Source: Rhizobium bangladeshense
GTDB lineage: Bacteria; Pseudomonadota; Alphaproteobacteria; Rhizobiales; Rhizobiaceae
Reading direction: 5' to 3'
Length of the DNA: 64,000 nucleotides
Assembly: GCF_001662075.1 (NCBI RefSeq)
Contig: NZ_LYPL01000011.1
Coordinates: forward strand, 62,001-126,000
How positions within the stretch are numbered: position 1 is the first letter of the stretch; every line of letters starts with the position of its first letter. This document shows, one piece after another, positions 26,820 through 35,284 of the stretch. The notes beneath the pieces were generated by a model. The model had not been told where the DNA came from. It did not search any database and saw nothing but the letters and a program-made list of their open reading frames with translations. Both the position numbers and the translations under genes were made by a program.

Positions 26820-27410
26820 TCAGAAGGGGTTCCAGGTCGGCGCCTGGGTGATCTTGAGGTAGCCGACATTGACGCCGAGTCGGGCGCCGACGCCGGTGCG
26901 GATCGGCACGACCAGCACGTCGTTGTTCTTCAGCACCGTCATGCCGAAGCCCGCAATCACATAGGCCGAGCCGCTGACGCCGCCGAAGCGGGCATAGATG
27001 CCATCGATGGAGGGCAGATCGTAGACGAGCATCATGACGCGCGAGCCCTGTCCGCCGTAATCGATGCCGAGGGAGGGACCTTGCCAGTAGAGCGGATGCT
27101 CGCCGGCATTCTTGGTGTTCAGCTGGCCTTCGCCATAGGTGAGGCCGGCGATGAAGGCGCCGCCGCCTTCCTGTCCGAGAATATAACCGTTCGGCAGGCC
27201 GTATTTCTGGAAGGCGCTTTCCACCACCTTGGCAAGACCGCCGCTGGCGGAGCCGAAGAAGGAGTGGCCGGTATCGATGATTTCCTGCATCGTATACTGA
27301 CCGTTGTTGTTCTGAGCGGCAGCCGGCCCGGCAACCATCATCGAGGAGAAGACGAGGGCCGAGAGCAACCTGCAGAAGCCGATGAATCGGTGCGGAAATC
27401 GAGGGCGCAT
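26820..27410 (-). CDS. eipA: EipA-type periplasmic envelope protein (DUF1134)
   Basis: A 196-residue secreted protein of the DUF1134 family, whose Brucella member EipA supports envelope integrity. A signal peptide (RLLSALVFSSMMVAGPAAAQ) precedes a small beta-rich domain with QEGGGAFIAGLTYGEGQLNT and FGGVSGSAYVIAGFGMTVLK. The start at 27410 places the signal peptide sensibly; a longer frame reaches 27446. It is divergent from chpT. The exact biochemical role is not settled; the symbol is by family. Confidence 0.85.
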   Translation of the reverse strand: MRPRFPHRFIGFCRLLSALVFSSMMVAGPAAAQNNNGQYTMQEIIDTGHSFFGSASGGLAKVVESAFQKYGLPNGYILGQEGGGAFIAGLTYGEGQLNTKNAGEHPLYWQGPSLGIDYGGQGSRVMMLVYDLPSIDGIYARFGGVSGSAYVIAGFGMTVLKNNDVLVVPIRTGVGARLGVNVGYLKITQAPTWNPF

Positions 27411-27604
27411 GGTGTCATCCGTTCGTCGTTGGTCGGGAGCGGACAACCGCTCGCGTCAATTGCTGCATTTTGCGCCGATGATCTTAACAATCGGTTTACC
27501 AAATATGGTGTCATTATGGCACCGAATACGATCGCAAACTTCGCGCAATTTAGATGACGCATATTACCGGGCGCGATGAGATTGCCGCCCCTCAGGAGAC
27601 GATG

Positions 27605-28252
27605 ATGTCCAAGAACCCGAACCTTACCCTGTCCGGCCCGGATCTGGCCGCGCTCCTCTGCAGTCGCGTTTGCCACGACGTCATCTCGCCCGTCGGCGCG
27701 ATCAACAACGGTCTGGAACTTCTCGATGAGGGCGGCGCCGATTCCGATGCGATGGACCTGATCCGCACCAGTGCGCTCAATGCTTCCGTCCGGCTGAAAT
27801 TCGCGCGTCTGGCCTTCGGCGCGTCCGGTTCCGTTGGCGCCTCGATCGACACCGGCGAGGCCGAGCGGGCCGCCAAGGATTTTGCGCTGGCGGAGAAGAA
27901 AACCGAGGTGATCTGGAACGGGCCGCGCGCCATCGTTGCCAAGAACCGGGTCAAGCTGCTGCTTAATCTCTTCCTCGTCGCCTATTCCTCCATTCCACGC
28001 GGCGGCGTGCTCGAAGTGACGCTCGAAAATCCCGAATTCGACGCCAAGTTCACGCTCACGGCCAAGGGCAAGATGATGCGCTTGCCGCCGAAATTCGTTG
28101 AAATATCGACCGGCACGATCGAGGAGGCAATCGATGCCCATTCGATACAGCCCTATTACGCCGTGCTATTGGCTGAAGAGTGCGGAATGACGCTCGATCA
28201 TAGCGCCAGCGCCGAAGAATTGGTGTTTACGGCGGTGGTCGCTGCTGCTTGA
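27605..28252 (+). CDS. chpT: ChpT histidine phosphotransferase
   Basis: A 215-residue dimeric phosphotransferase that carries phosphate from the CckA hybrid kinase to CtrA and CpdR. The N-terminal helix LSGPDLAALLCSRVCHDVIS carries His24 in the CHDV motif, followed by PVGAINNGLELLDEGG. The C-terminal part is a degenerate GHKL-like domain without ATP motifs. ATG 27605 lies 7 bases from an AGGAG site; ATG 27602 is adjacent. ctrA is 0.7 kb away, supporting the assignment. Histidine-kinase-like similarity could mislead, but the short length fits ChpT. Confidence 0.92.
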   Translation: MSKNPNLTLSGPDLAALLCSRVCHDVISPVGAINNGLELLDEGGADSDAMDLIRTSALNASVRLKFARLAFGASGSVGASIDTGEAERAAKDFALAEKKTEVIWNGPRAIVAKNRVKLLLNLFLVAYSSIPRGGVLEVTLENPEFDAKFTLTAKGKMMRLPPKFVEISTGTIEEAIDAHSIQPYYAVLLAEECGMTLDHSASAEELVFTAVVAAA

Positions 28253-28372
28253 TATCGGAGCTCGGACGGGTCCGGGTGCCCGTCCGGTAACGATTCCTTA
28301 GCCTGATGGACCTATCCTCCAGGGTTGTAAGAGGCCTCTTGTTGCGACGAATGCGGGGGCAAAGGAGCAGTC

Positions 28373-28735
28373 ATGCAAAGGTTCATGATCACCGATAATT
28401 CGGACATCGTCCGCAAGGTCGGCAAGCGCATTCTCTCCGAACTCGACTTTCTCGTCAGCGAGGCTTCCAATGCCAGCGAGGCGCTGCAGCGCTGCCAGGC
28501 GGAATTGCCGGAATATCTGATCGTCGATTCCGGCATGGATGGCGCCCTCGACCTCATTGCCGCCATCCGCGCCATGGACGGGGGCAAGGACGTCAAAATC
28601 TATTATTGCGTCATCGAAGCGGATCTGAAGAAACTGATGGCGGGCAAACGGGCCGGCGCCACCGATTTCCTGCTGAAACCCTTCGATCGCAAGATCCTGA
28701 CCGCCGTTTTTGGAAACCGCGCGATCGCTGCCTGA
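28373..28735 (+). CDS. Single-domain response regulator
   Basis: A 120-residue stand-alone receiver. The likely phospho-acceptor is Asp52 in PEYLIVDSGMDG. The acid pocket is reduced to TDN (Asp8, Asn9). The conserved lysine is in FLLKPFD. AAAGGAG precedes the ATG. It lies between chpT and ctrA but is not a close match to the CpdR or DivK sequences I remember. By context it may exchange phosphate with ChpT or a CtrA-pathway kinase. No output domain is present. Confidence 0.88.
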   Translation: MQRFMITDNSDIVRKVGKRILSELDFLVSEASNASEALQRCQAELPEYLIVDSGMDGALDLIAAIRAMDGGKDVKIYYCVIEADLKKLMAGKRAGATDFLLKPFDRKILTAVFGNRAIAA

Positions 28736-28896
28736 CGGCAGGCGCATTCCGCCGACATCATCCATTCCCAGAGCGTTCCGCCAAAAGAGGGCGGACGCCC
28801 GGTTGGTGCAGTGGCTCTCCTTCTCCTTTCCTTACCGAGATGAAGGACTTCAGGTCGACCAGGGCCTCAGGCCATCTCACTCATTGCCAGCCAAAG

Positions 28897-28930
28897 ACGA
28901 AAAATCCCGCCGGAGGGGCGGGATTTCGTC
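28897..28930 (-). terminator. ctrA terminator
   Basis: Downstream of ctrA on the minus strand, a stem made of GGCGGGATT-type arms with outer GACGAAA/TCGTC pairing is followed by a T-run. It lies 32-65 bases after the ctrA stop and could also stop transcripts from the receiver gene. Confidence 0.8.
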
Positions 28931-28961
28931 ATCCGATAAGGGGGATCGGAAGATTGGAAGC

Positions 28962-29663
28962 TCAGGCGGTTTCCGCATATTCGGTGCCATCCGGCTCGCG
29001 AAGAACGTAACCACGGCCCCAGACGGTCTCGATATAGTTGGCGCCGCCGGCGGCGTTCGCGAGTTTCTTGCGCAACTTGCAGATGAAGACGTCGATGATC
29101 TTCAGTTCCGGCTCGTCCATGCCGCCGTAAAGGTGGTTGAGGAACATTTCCTTGGTGAGCGTGGTGCCCTTGCGGAGCGAAAGCAGCTCCAGCATCTGGT
29201 ATTCCTTGCCCGTCAGATGGACGCGCTGGCCGCCGACTTCCACGGTCTTGGCATCGAGATTGACGATCAGTTCGCCGGTCATGATCACTGACTGGGCATG
29301 GCCCTTGGAGCGGCGGACGATGGCGTGGATGCGGGCGACGAGCTCGTCCTTGTGGAACGGCTTGGTCATGTAGTCGTCGGCGCCGAAGCCGAGGCCGCGA
29401 ACCTTGTCTTCGATACCGGCCATGCCCGACAGAATGAGGATCGGTGTCTTGACCTTTGACAGCCGGAGAGTGCGGAGCACTTCATATCCGGACATGTCGG
29501 GCAGGTTCAGATCGAGAAGGATGATATCGTAATCATACAGCTTGCCCAGATCGACGCCTTCTTCACCGAGATCGGTGGTATAAACATTAAAACTCTCTGA
29601 TTTCAGCATCAATTCGATGCTCTGCGCCGTAGCGCTGTCGTCCTCGATGAGAAGTACCCGCAT
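28962..29663 (-). CDS. ctrA: Cell-cycle master regulator CtrA
   Basis: A 233-residue OmpR-type response regulator controlling cell division, motility and replication timing in alphaproteobacteria. MRVLLIEDDSATAQSIELML starts the receiver; Asp51 (LLDLNLPDMSGYEV) is the phosphorylation site and Lys is in DDYMTKPFHKDEL. The winged helix holds LTGKEYQMLELLSLRKGTTL, MFLNHLYGGMDEPELKIIDV and NYIETVWGRGYVLREP. The C terminus ends Ala-rich (AETA), as in proteins degraded by ClpXP. The start at 29663 follows GGGGA; an in-frame extension to 29771 is not family-like. Confidence 0.98.
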   Translation of the reverse strand: MRVLLIEDDSATAQSIELMLKSESFNVYTTDLGEEGVDLGKLYDYDIILLDLNLPDMSGYEVLRTLRLSKVKTPILILSGMAGIEDKVRGLGFGADDYMTKPFHKDELVARIHAIVRRSKGHAQSVIMTGELIVNLDAKTVEVGGQRVHLTGKEYQMLELLSLRKGTTLTKEMFLNHLYGGMDEPELKIIDVFICKLRKKLANAAGGANYIETVWGRGYVLREPDGTEYAETA

Positions 29664-30099
29664 AATTATCCCCTTTACCGCCGCCGAAAGGTGGTCTGGC
29701 CCCCTACACGCTACCGAACAAGCTACGTGATTTGGAAGCTGCCACGAAATGGTTAACAAATTCTGATTCACTCTGGCAAGGAGTATCGAATTTATTAAAT
29801 AATTTTTCCATTTCTCTGTTTTCCAATAGGAATCTCAAAAAGGCTTTCCTCAATTTTAACATTAGGAAACAGCGCTAAGTGATTCATCCGACTCGCCAAT
29901 GAAAAGGGTCGAACTTCATGCCGCGGCATTTACCGACCCTTAAATCATCGGGCCTATCATTAACGATGCCCGTAAACGAAAGGTTACCAGCGGTAGGTTT
30001 TTGTTAATATCGCAGGAAATTTTTTAGCAAACCGTGTCAAAGCGGCGCGCAGGGCGGTTTCAAGTTGAGCCGGGGTCTCGCATCACGGGAGTAATGCGT
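29664..30099. promoter_or_regulatory. Long A+T-rich ctrA/fliJ divergent regulatory region
   Basis: This 436-base region separates ctrA from the fliJ-like gene and is far richer in A+T than its surroundings. It contains several TTAAC or TTAA half-sites (29753, 29856, 29940, 29960 and 30004), the core of the CtrA box TTAA-N7-TTAAC. I could not find a perfect full box. Autoregulated and multiple ctrA promoters are usual in this group. No gene is supported inside. Confidence 0.55.
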
Positions 30100-30450
30100 A
30101 TGAAGTCGCGAGAAAGTCTCGTTCGCCTGAAAGAGTTTCAGGTGAACGAAAAACGACGTCAATTGCAGCAATTGCAGATGATGATGTCCGAATTCGAACG
30201 GATGACGAAGGATCTGGAGAGCCAGATCGTCGTCGAGGAAAAGAAGTCCGGTATATCCGACCCGAATCACTTTGCTTATCCGACCTTCGCCAAGGCTGCG
30301 CGTCAGCGGGCCGACAACCTGCAGGTTTCAGTCAAGGAACTGAAGATGCAGGAAGAGGCGCTGGAATTGGCGCTTGAGGAGATGCAGGCGGAATATGCAA
30401 GGGCGTCGGCGCTGGAAGAACGTGACAGCGGCGCTCGAGCACGGGCGTAA
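30100..30450 (+). CDS. fliJ: FliJ-like flagellar export chaperone
   Basis: A 116-residue, almost wholly helical protein (MKSRESLVRLKEFQVNEKRR, MMSEFERMTKDLESQIVVEE, QEEALELALEEMQAEYARAS) matching the coiled-coil FliJ pattern of the flagellar type III export ATPase complex. Caulobacter FliJ begins similarly. ATG 30100 is 8 bases from GGGAG; ATG 30094 is too close to it. It is divergent from ctrA, and flagellar genes are classic CtrA targets. It is separated from other flagellar genes, so the symbol is moderately sure. Confidence 0.78.
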   Translation: MKSRESLVRLKEFQVNEKRRQLQQLQMMMSEFERMTKDLESQIVVEEKKSGISDPNHFAYPTFAKAARQRADNLQVSVKELKMQEEALELALEEMQAEYARASALEERDSGARARA

Positions 30451-30461
30451 GTGAAAACGAA

Positions 30462-30481
30462 GGGCGCCGGCTTCGGCGCCC
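30462..30481 (+). terminator. Hairpin after fliJ-like gene
   Basis: GGGCGCC (30462-30468) and GGCGCCC (30475-30481) form a perfect stem with loop GGCTTC, 12 bases after the stop. No T-run follows. Confidence 0.6.
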
Positions 30482-30498
30482 CGGGGATCGCCACAGAG

Positions 30499-30540
30499 AA
30501 GCCATGTATGATGGGCGCGCTGGTCCGTCATACATGGCTT
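30499..30540. repeat. Perfect 13-base inverted repeat followed by T's
   Basis: AAGCCATGTATGA (30499-30511) pairs exactly with TCATACATGGCTT (30528-30540) around a 16-base loop, then TT follows. It could be a second terminator for the fliJ-like gene, the end of a small RNA, or a palindromic repeat. Nothing else is evident between 30451 and 30708. Confidence 0.6.
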
Positions 30541-30708
30541 TTGGTGTTTGCCGTTTTCCGTCTCCATATCGCCCGCTTGGCGCACCGGGACGAAAAGAAT
30601 CCAAATCGCTTTTCGAAGGCACACGCGGAAGTGTTGCAGCACTCTTTGCGCGCCTGAAAAGACGCGCGGCGCTTTGGAAATCGCAGCCGGGCGGCTAAGC
30701 CACGGGAA

Positions 30709-30987
30709 TCAGTTCACGACGTCGTGCCACTCCGGGTGGCGCTGCGCCTGCGCCTTGAAAAAGGGGCAGAGCGGAATGATCTTCCAGCCGCCGGTGCGAG
30801 CGGCCTCCACCGCATGCATCGCCAGTGCCTGACCGACGCCCTTGCCGCGCAGGGCATCGGGAACGGCGGTGTGATCGATGATGACGAGTGTCGGCGAGGT
30901 GCGCGAATAGGTCATCTCCGCCCCATGCCCTTCCACCTCGGTCGCATAACGGCCGCCGGAAGGGCCTTCCTCGTTTCGAATGTCCAT
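30709..30987 (-). CDS. Small GNAT-type acetyltransferase (YjdJ/COG2388 group)
   Basis: A 92-residue minimal GNAT protein. LVIIDHTAVPDALRGKGVGQ and ALAMHAVEAAR contain the acetyl-CoA loop, and IIPLCPFFKAQAQRHPEW is the typical end of this short subgroup. GAGGAAAG precedes the ATG. Substrate is unknown. It is divergent from the PqiA-like gene. Confidence 0.85.
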   Translation of the reverse strand: MDIRNEEGPSGGRYATEVEGHGAEMTYSRTSPTLVIIDHTAVPDALRGKGVGQALAMHAVEAARTGGWKIIPLCPFFKAQAQRHPEWHDVVN

Positions 30988-31127
30988 TGTCTTTCCTCGC
31001 AGAGGGATGGGGATATTGTCGCCGGCGACGGTGACATGGCGCCGAGATCATGCCAAGCCCGCGAGGCAATTCCTCGAGGAGACAGAGTGTTCATGAAAAG
31101 GATCGGATCGGTGCAAGGTTCGCGCGA

Positions 31128-31595
31128 ATGAGGGCGTTTTCGATGATCCGCCCGGTACTGCTCGTGGCGGCGCCGTTCCTCCTGGCGCTCGGCCTCATCT
31201 TGCCGCTGGTCCGATTCGAGACTTTGTATTTCTTCGATCAGACCCCGTCGCTGGTCGAAATCGTCTCCTCGCTCTGGCAGGGCGGGGATGGGCTGCTGGC
31301 GGCGATCGTCGCACTGGTGTCGATCGTGCTTCCGATTCTGAAGATGGTTGGGATCGCTGCGGAGGCGACAGGTGCCGGCGGCGGGGCCGGCAGTCTATTT
31401 TATCGTCGCGTCGTGCCGCATCTGTCCAAGTGGTCTATGATGGACGTGCTGCTGGTCGCGATCGTCATTGCGGCGGCGAAGGCGACGGGGTTGGCGAATG
31501 CATTCACTCAGCCTGGCCTGTGGTGCTACGCGGCCTCGTCAATGATTTCGGGCCTTCTGCACTCCCTAACGGGAGATGCGTCCGGCCCGAAATAA
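31128..31595 (+). CDS. PqiA-like membrane protein
   Basis: A 155-residue inner-membrane protein with four hydrophobic helices, matching one half of paraquat-inducible protein A (FFDQTPSLVEIVSSLWQGGD, SIVLPILKMVGIAAEATG, HLSKWSMMDVLLVAIVIAAA). Full PqiA proteins have two such units and a zinc ribbon; this is the single-unit form common in alphaproteobacteria. Start ATG 31128 is chosen; ATG 31143 (MIRPVLL) is possible. It converges on sciP with a 21-base gap. Confidence 0.82.
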   Translation: MRAFSMIRPVLLVAAPFLLALGLILPLVRFETLYFFDQTPSLVEIVSSLWQGGDGLLAAIVALVSIVLPILKMVGIAAEATGAGGGAGSLFYRRVVPHLSKWSMMDVLLVAIVIAAAKATGLANAFTQPGLWCYAASSMISGLLHSLTGDASGPK

Positions 31596-31616
31596 ATCGT
31601 CGATTCTGGCGTGCGA

Positions 31617-31892
31617 TCAGTGGCGATACTGCTGAATGCGCGTGGTGCGCAGGCCGGCGAGGCCATGGCTGTTGATCGACGACTGCCAGGACAGGAACTC
31701 TTCGACCGTGAGCGTGTAACGCTCGCAGGCCTCTTCCAAGCTCAACAGGCCACCGCGAACAGCCGCGACAACCTCTGCCTTCCGGCGGATCACCCAGCGC
31801 CGCGTATTGGGCGGCGGAAGGTCCGCGATGGTCAGGGGGCTGCCATCGGGGCCGATGACATATTTTACTCGGGGACGTATCATTTCGGTCAT
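31617..31892 (-). CDS. sciP: CtrA inhibitor SciP (DUF1153)
   Basis: A 91-residue helix-turn-helix protein nearly identical in pattern to Caulobacter SciP, which binds CtrA and blocks activation of its target promoters. VKYVIGPDGSPLTIADLPPP, RRWVIRRKAEVVAAVRGGLL, ACERYTLTVEEFLSWQSSIN and GLRTTRIQQYRH cover the whole family. ATG 31892 gives the family-like start MTEMIRPRV; a longer frame reaches 31943. It lies 2 kb from ctrA, a conserved neighbourhood in this class. Confidence 0.95.
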   Translation of the reverse strand: MTEMIRPRVKYVIGPDGSPLTIADLPPPNTRRWVIRRKAEVVAAVRGGLLSLEEACERYTLTVEEFLSWQSSINSHGLAGLRTTRIQQYRH

Positions 31893-31943
31893 TGGACTCT
31901 CTACACAACGCAAGACCACGAGCGCCACTCTAGCCTGCCACAT

Positions 31944-32618
31944 TTAAAAATTGCCTAAGCCCAACGTAAGACTTTGATAACAAATTTAGACGCCCGGAGT
32001 GGCCGATGAATGGGCGTCTGCTCGCAAGACTTCGTCGCCGATCCCCCCGTATCGGCCCCATTCGTACGATTTGATGCCTCCTGTCCTTGCTTACGCAGCC
32101 AATCGGTCTTCGTCGACACTCCGGCGTGCGCTTCTCGTCGCCGGTATTGAAAACGTTGATCAGCAATCGGCAGCCAAGCCTCGTCAGCGTTACCAGGCCT
32201 CCGACCTCTTTTATTGCTGCAGACCGGTGACGGCGATGGAACGGACGATCTCGGCGATCTTCTGTGTGGAAGGGGCGTTTGCGAGGAGGGCGGTCAATCA
32301 GGAAATCGACGCGCTCTTCGAGGATGCGGTGAGAAATACCGTCGCCTTCGCATTGCATGGCGCTGACCTGAAACAATACATTTTCGCCTTGTTAGGCAGT
32401 GGCCCCATGCCGGCAGGGAAGTAGGCAACGGGGATGCCTGAACTTATCCAAAGTGCGGCAGCGCCTCAGAGAAGCGGCGCTGGGTCGGCTGACGGCAAGA
32501 GCCGTAACGAGAGGCGATTCTCGATCTCTCGTTGCATATGATCGCGGGGTATCTGAGGAATGCGATGGCAGGCGTGATTCGCTCAACCGCATACGGGCAG
32601 TCGCCCGAGCTTCCGGTA
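31944..32618. other. Intergenic region without a supported gene
   Basis: Frames of 140-150 codons exist on both strands but neither has a recognisable domain, good ribosome site or consistent composition. A 7-base dyad GACGCCC (31989) / GGGCGTC (32012) is present. It may hold the remains of older genes or an RNA; I cannot tell. Confidence 0.4.
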
Positions 32619-32639
32619 CCGGCTGCTCCGAGCAGCCGG
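32619..32639 (-). terminator. Terminator of the ExoY-like gene
   Basis: CCGGCTGCT (32619-32627) and AGCAGCCGG (32631-32639) form a perfect 9-base stem with a 3-base loop, just beyond the stop of the minus-strand sugar transferase. There is little T-rich tail on the minus strand. Confidence 0.6.
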
Positions 32640-32657
32640 CCCGTTCTTACAAAAAGC

Positions 32658-33383
32658 TTAGAAGCCTTTTCCGCCGGCCAGTTCCGATGCGACGGTTCCG
32701 ACGATGATGCGCATATCCATCCAGATCGAGAAATTCTCGACGTAATAGAGATCGCTGGCAATGCGGGCGCGCGCCTTGGCCGGACGATCGGTCGGGCCAC
32801 GCAGGCCGCGCATCTGGGCGAGACCGGTCATGCCCGGACGCATCGCATGGCGCTGGTGGTATTCCGGCACAAGCTCTTCATAGAGCATGCCGCCAGCGCG
32901 CATGCCGATCGCGTGGCAGCGCGGACCGACAACCGACATGTCGCCCAACAGCACGTTCAACAGCTGCGGCAACTCGTCGATATTCGTGCGGCGCAGAATG
33001 GCGCCGATACGGGTGACGCGCGGGTCGTTCTTCACCGTCTGAGCAACGCCCGAGACATCGCAGAGATCGGTGCGCATGGAGCGGAACTTGTAGACTTTGA
33101 TGGCCTTGCAGTTCCTACCCCAACGAGTCTGCTTGAACAGCACCGGTCCGGGGCTGTCCAGCTTGATCAAGAGGGCGACGAGAAGAAGTAAGGGCGCGAG
33201 GACGAGGAGGGCGCTCAACGACGAAACAATGTCGAACGCCCGCTTCAGGGCGAGATCCACCCACGGCGCCTGCGGCGCATCGCTGTGGATTACAGGGGTC
33301 TGGATCTTCAGGCTCGGCTGCTGGCGGCGGCTCGGCCGGAAGGACTCTGTCGAAATGGTGTTGTTTAGTTCCGTGATGCTCAA
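32658..33383 (-). CDS. ExoY-type undecaprenyl-phosphate sugar transferase
   Basis: A 241-residue priming glycosyltransferase that puts the first sugar-1-phosphate of an exopolysaccharide repeat on the lipid carrier. It has one membrane helix (DIVSSLSALLVLAPLLLLVA), then LIKLDSPGPVLFKQTRWGRN, VYKFRSMRTD, RRTNIDELPQLLNVLLGDMS, VVGPR and RPGMTGLAQMRGLRGPTDRP. It is the short form without the N-terminal multispan domain. The start appears to be TTG 33383, without a strong ribosome site. It differs from the R. leguminosarum PssA sequence I recall. No other polysaccharide genes adjoin it. Confidence 0.88.
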   Translation of the reverse strand: MSITELNNTISTESFRPSRRQQPSLKIQTPVIHSDAPQAPWVDLALKRAFDIVSSLSALLVLAPLLLLVALLIKLDSPGPVLFKQTRWGRNCKAIKVYKFRSMRTDLCDVSGVAQTVKNDPRVTRIGAILRRTNIDELPQLLNVLLGDMSVVGPRCHAIGMRAGGMLYEELVPEYHQRHAMRPGMTGLAQMRGLRGPTDRPAKARARIASDLYYVENFSIWMDMRIIVGTVASELAGGKGF

Positions 33384-33952
33384 GGATCGTACTCTGTTGT
33401 CTTCGAGGGGCGCGGCGGCAATAGGCGATCAATGGTTTACCCTGTCACCAGGGCTGCACTCAGGTGTTGGTAACCCTACTAAAACGGAAAAATGCGACAA
33501 TTGTGTAATGGTGTCCAGAGAAATATCGCATCGCAACAAATCTTTCGCACTTGCGTTAAGTTGAGGCAAACTCATGATATTTCGTTAAGAATTGGAATTT
33601 CGTCAAGGTTTTTAGGCTCTTGGCGGGGGCTTCCGGGGTGCTTAGGACGTGCCTTTACGGCACGTACCGCATTGCCCGCAAGCGCCATTTCTTAACAGAA
33701 ACCGGGGCGAAATTTTTTCGCGAGAACGGTCGGCTTGTTATCTAACAGTGCCAAAATGTGACAAAACCAAGGCGGGATCGACGAGCTTTTGCAGGCAGAA
33801 GGTGTGGGGGCACGGGGCTAACGCGCAGAATCAGGTCTGTCACCCGGCCATGCGAATCAGTTGATGACCGGCGGAGCTGAGATAGTCGGCATGTGGGGGA
33901 GGGCGACGGATGAAGAAGCACGCCCGCGGCTTTCAGCGATTCTCGCGGGCGG
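33384..33952. promoter_or_regulatory. Long upstream region of the ExoY-like gene
   Basis: A 569-base, relatively A+T-rich region with no supported gene. It contains a dyad ACGTGCC (33647-33653) / GGCACGT (33659-33665). Its length and composition suggest a regulated promoter for the sugar transferase, whose relatives are often controlled by MucR/Ros-type repressors; no such site is proven here. Confidence 0.4.
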
Positions 33953-34750
33953 TCAGGCGGGTTCCAGGACGCGTTTCCTGCCGCCCCAGGAAATGAAGTT
34001 CGGGTTGGCGAAATCGAAATCAGCCGCGGTTCCGGTCTTGCCGTAGGTCAGTGGCGCTCCGTCGAGCGTCACGGTCGAACCGCCGGCGGCGCGAAGCACT
34101 GCGTCGCCGGCCGCCGTGTCCCATTCCATCGTGCGGGTGAAACGGGGATAGACGTCGGCCTTGCCTTCGGCCAGCAGGCAGAATTTCAGTGACGAGCCGA
34201 TGTTGGTGCACTTGGAAATCGCATGGTCGGCGAGGAAGGTTCCGGTCTCCGGGCTGTTGTGGCGAAGGCTCGCGAGCGCCAGCCTGTCGGCCGGCTGTTC
34301 GCGCACGGTGATTGCACTGCGTGCGCCGACGATGAAATCCTCCGTAACCACGAGCCTTTCGGCGTGGCCGCGTTCTCCCGAGAAGGCAAGCCCGAGCGCC
34401 GGCGCGTAGACGATCCCGGCCACCGGAGCGCCGTTTTCGATATAAGCGATGTTGACGGTGAATTCCTGCCGCCCGTCGACGAATTCACGCGTGCCGTCAA
34501 GAGGGTCGACCAGGAAGAAGCCCCGACCGCTGATGTCGGGCACCCTGCCGGCCGCGACCGACTCTTCCGCCACGACCGGTATTTCGGGATAGTCTCGGGC
34601 AAGATGCGCAAGGATGATCCGTTCGGCCTCCTCGTCGGCGACCGTGACCGGACTTGCGTCCGCCTTCATGGCGACGGGAAAGCCTTCGCGCAAGACCGTT
34701 ATGATGGCCCTGCCGGCTTCGAGCGCCGCCTTTTCGAATGTCCTCAGCAT
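33953..34750 (-). CDS. cysQ: 3'(2'),5'-bisphosphate nucleotidase CysQ-type
   Basis: A 265-residue member of the inositol monophosphatase superfamily. Metal-binding motifs are PVVAEES, VDPLDGTREFVDGRQEFTVN and MEWDTAAGDAVLRAAGG, and TVADEEAERIILAHL lies upstream. The DGTxEF wording with the KADASPVTVAD start is typical of CysQ, which removes 3'-phosphoadenosine phosphate from sulfate assimilation. ATG 34750 follows AAAGGA; in-frame extension to 34825 is not family-like. An inositol-phosphatase role is a less likely alternative. Confidence 0.88.
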   Translation of the reverse strand: MLRTFEKAALEAGRAIITVLREGFPVAMKADASPVTVADEEAERIILAHLARDYPEIPVVAEESVAAGRVPDISGRGFFLVDPLDGTREFVDGRQEFTVNIAYIENGAPVAGIVYAPALGLAFSGERGHAERLVVTEDFIVGARSAITVREQPADRLALASLRHNSPETGTFLADHAISKCTNIGSSLKFCLLAEGKADVYPRFTRTMEWDTAAGDAVLRAAGGSTVTLDGAPLTYGKTGTAADFDFANPNFISWGGRKRVLEPA

Positions 34751-35284
34751 TGTCCTTTGCCGTTCGCCGCGCGGCGAGCACCCCGTTGTCGCTCGTCCGC
34801 AAACCATCCCTGCCACCATAGTCAATCTTATATGGTGTTTCGCCCCGCGCTCCGCACCCCAATAACGCAGTCTGCGATGCTACCATAAGCTTTCGGTCTT
34901 GTCAGACGAAGATGGCAGTCATTCGCTGGAATGGGATTCGCCAAAGCGCCGCGCTACGGGTCTGAATTTGCTCCATCTTCCAATTCTGTGGAATAGGTTA
35001 CGCCGCAAGAGGTTCGTGAAATTGAAGGCGAAATCGCCGGATGGTTAATTCGACGCCAGTTTTTGGCTAAAAACAGGACGGGCTTCGCCGATTTTCTGTG
35101 GATTTTGGTGCAAAATGCGCCATTTAGCCCTGTTCGAACAAGAATCTGCCGGAGTAAATCCTTTTTGTCTTCACATTTGCAACGAAACCGCTATGCATGC
35201 GGTCATGAGGTTGCCTGAAACGGGCGACCGAAGAACCAAAAAGAGATGCAGCATATTCGGCTCGCATCCAGGGGAAAACGACAT
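34751..35284. promoter_or_regulatory. Upstream region of the liv/bra operon
   Basis: A 534-base divergent region between cysQ and livH with no supported gene. The part from about 34980 to 35240 is A+T-richer and includes a dyad GTTTTT/AAAAAC around GGCT near 35055. It should hold the promoters of both flanking genes. I could not identify a specific regulator site. Confidence 0.4.

Noticed and set aside
29664..30099. A perfect CtrA box upstream of ctrA
   Set aside because: Several TTAA(C) half-sites exist but none pair at the right 7-base spacing without mismatches, so I list only the region.
31999..32424. 141-codon plus-strand frame and an overlapping minus-strand frame
   Set aside because: No domain, no ribosome site and no consistent codon pattern; they compete on opposite strands.
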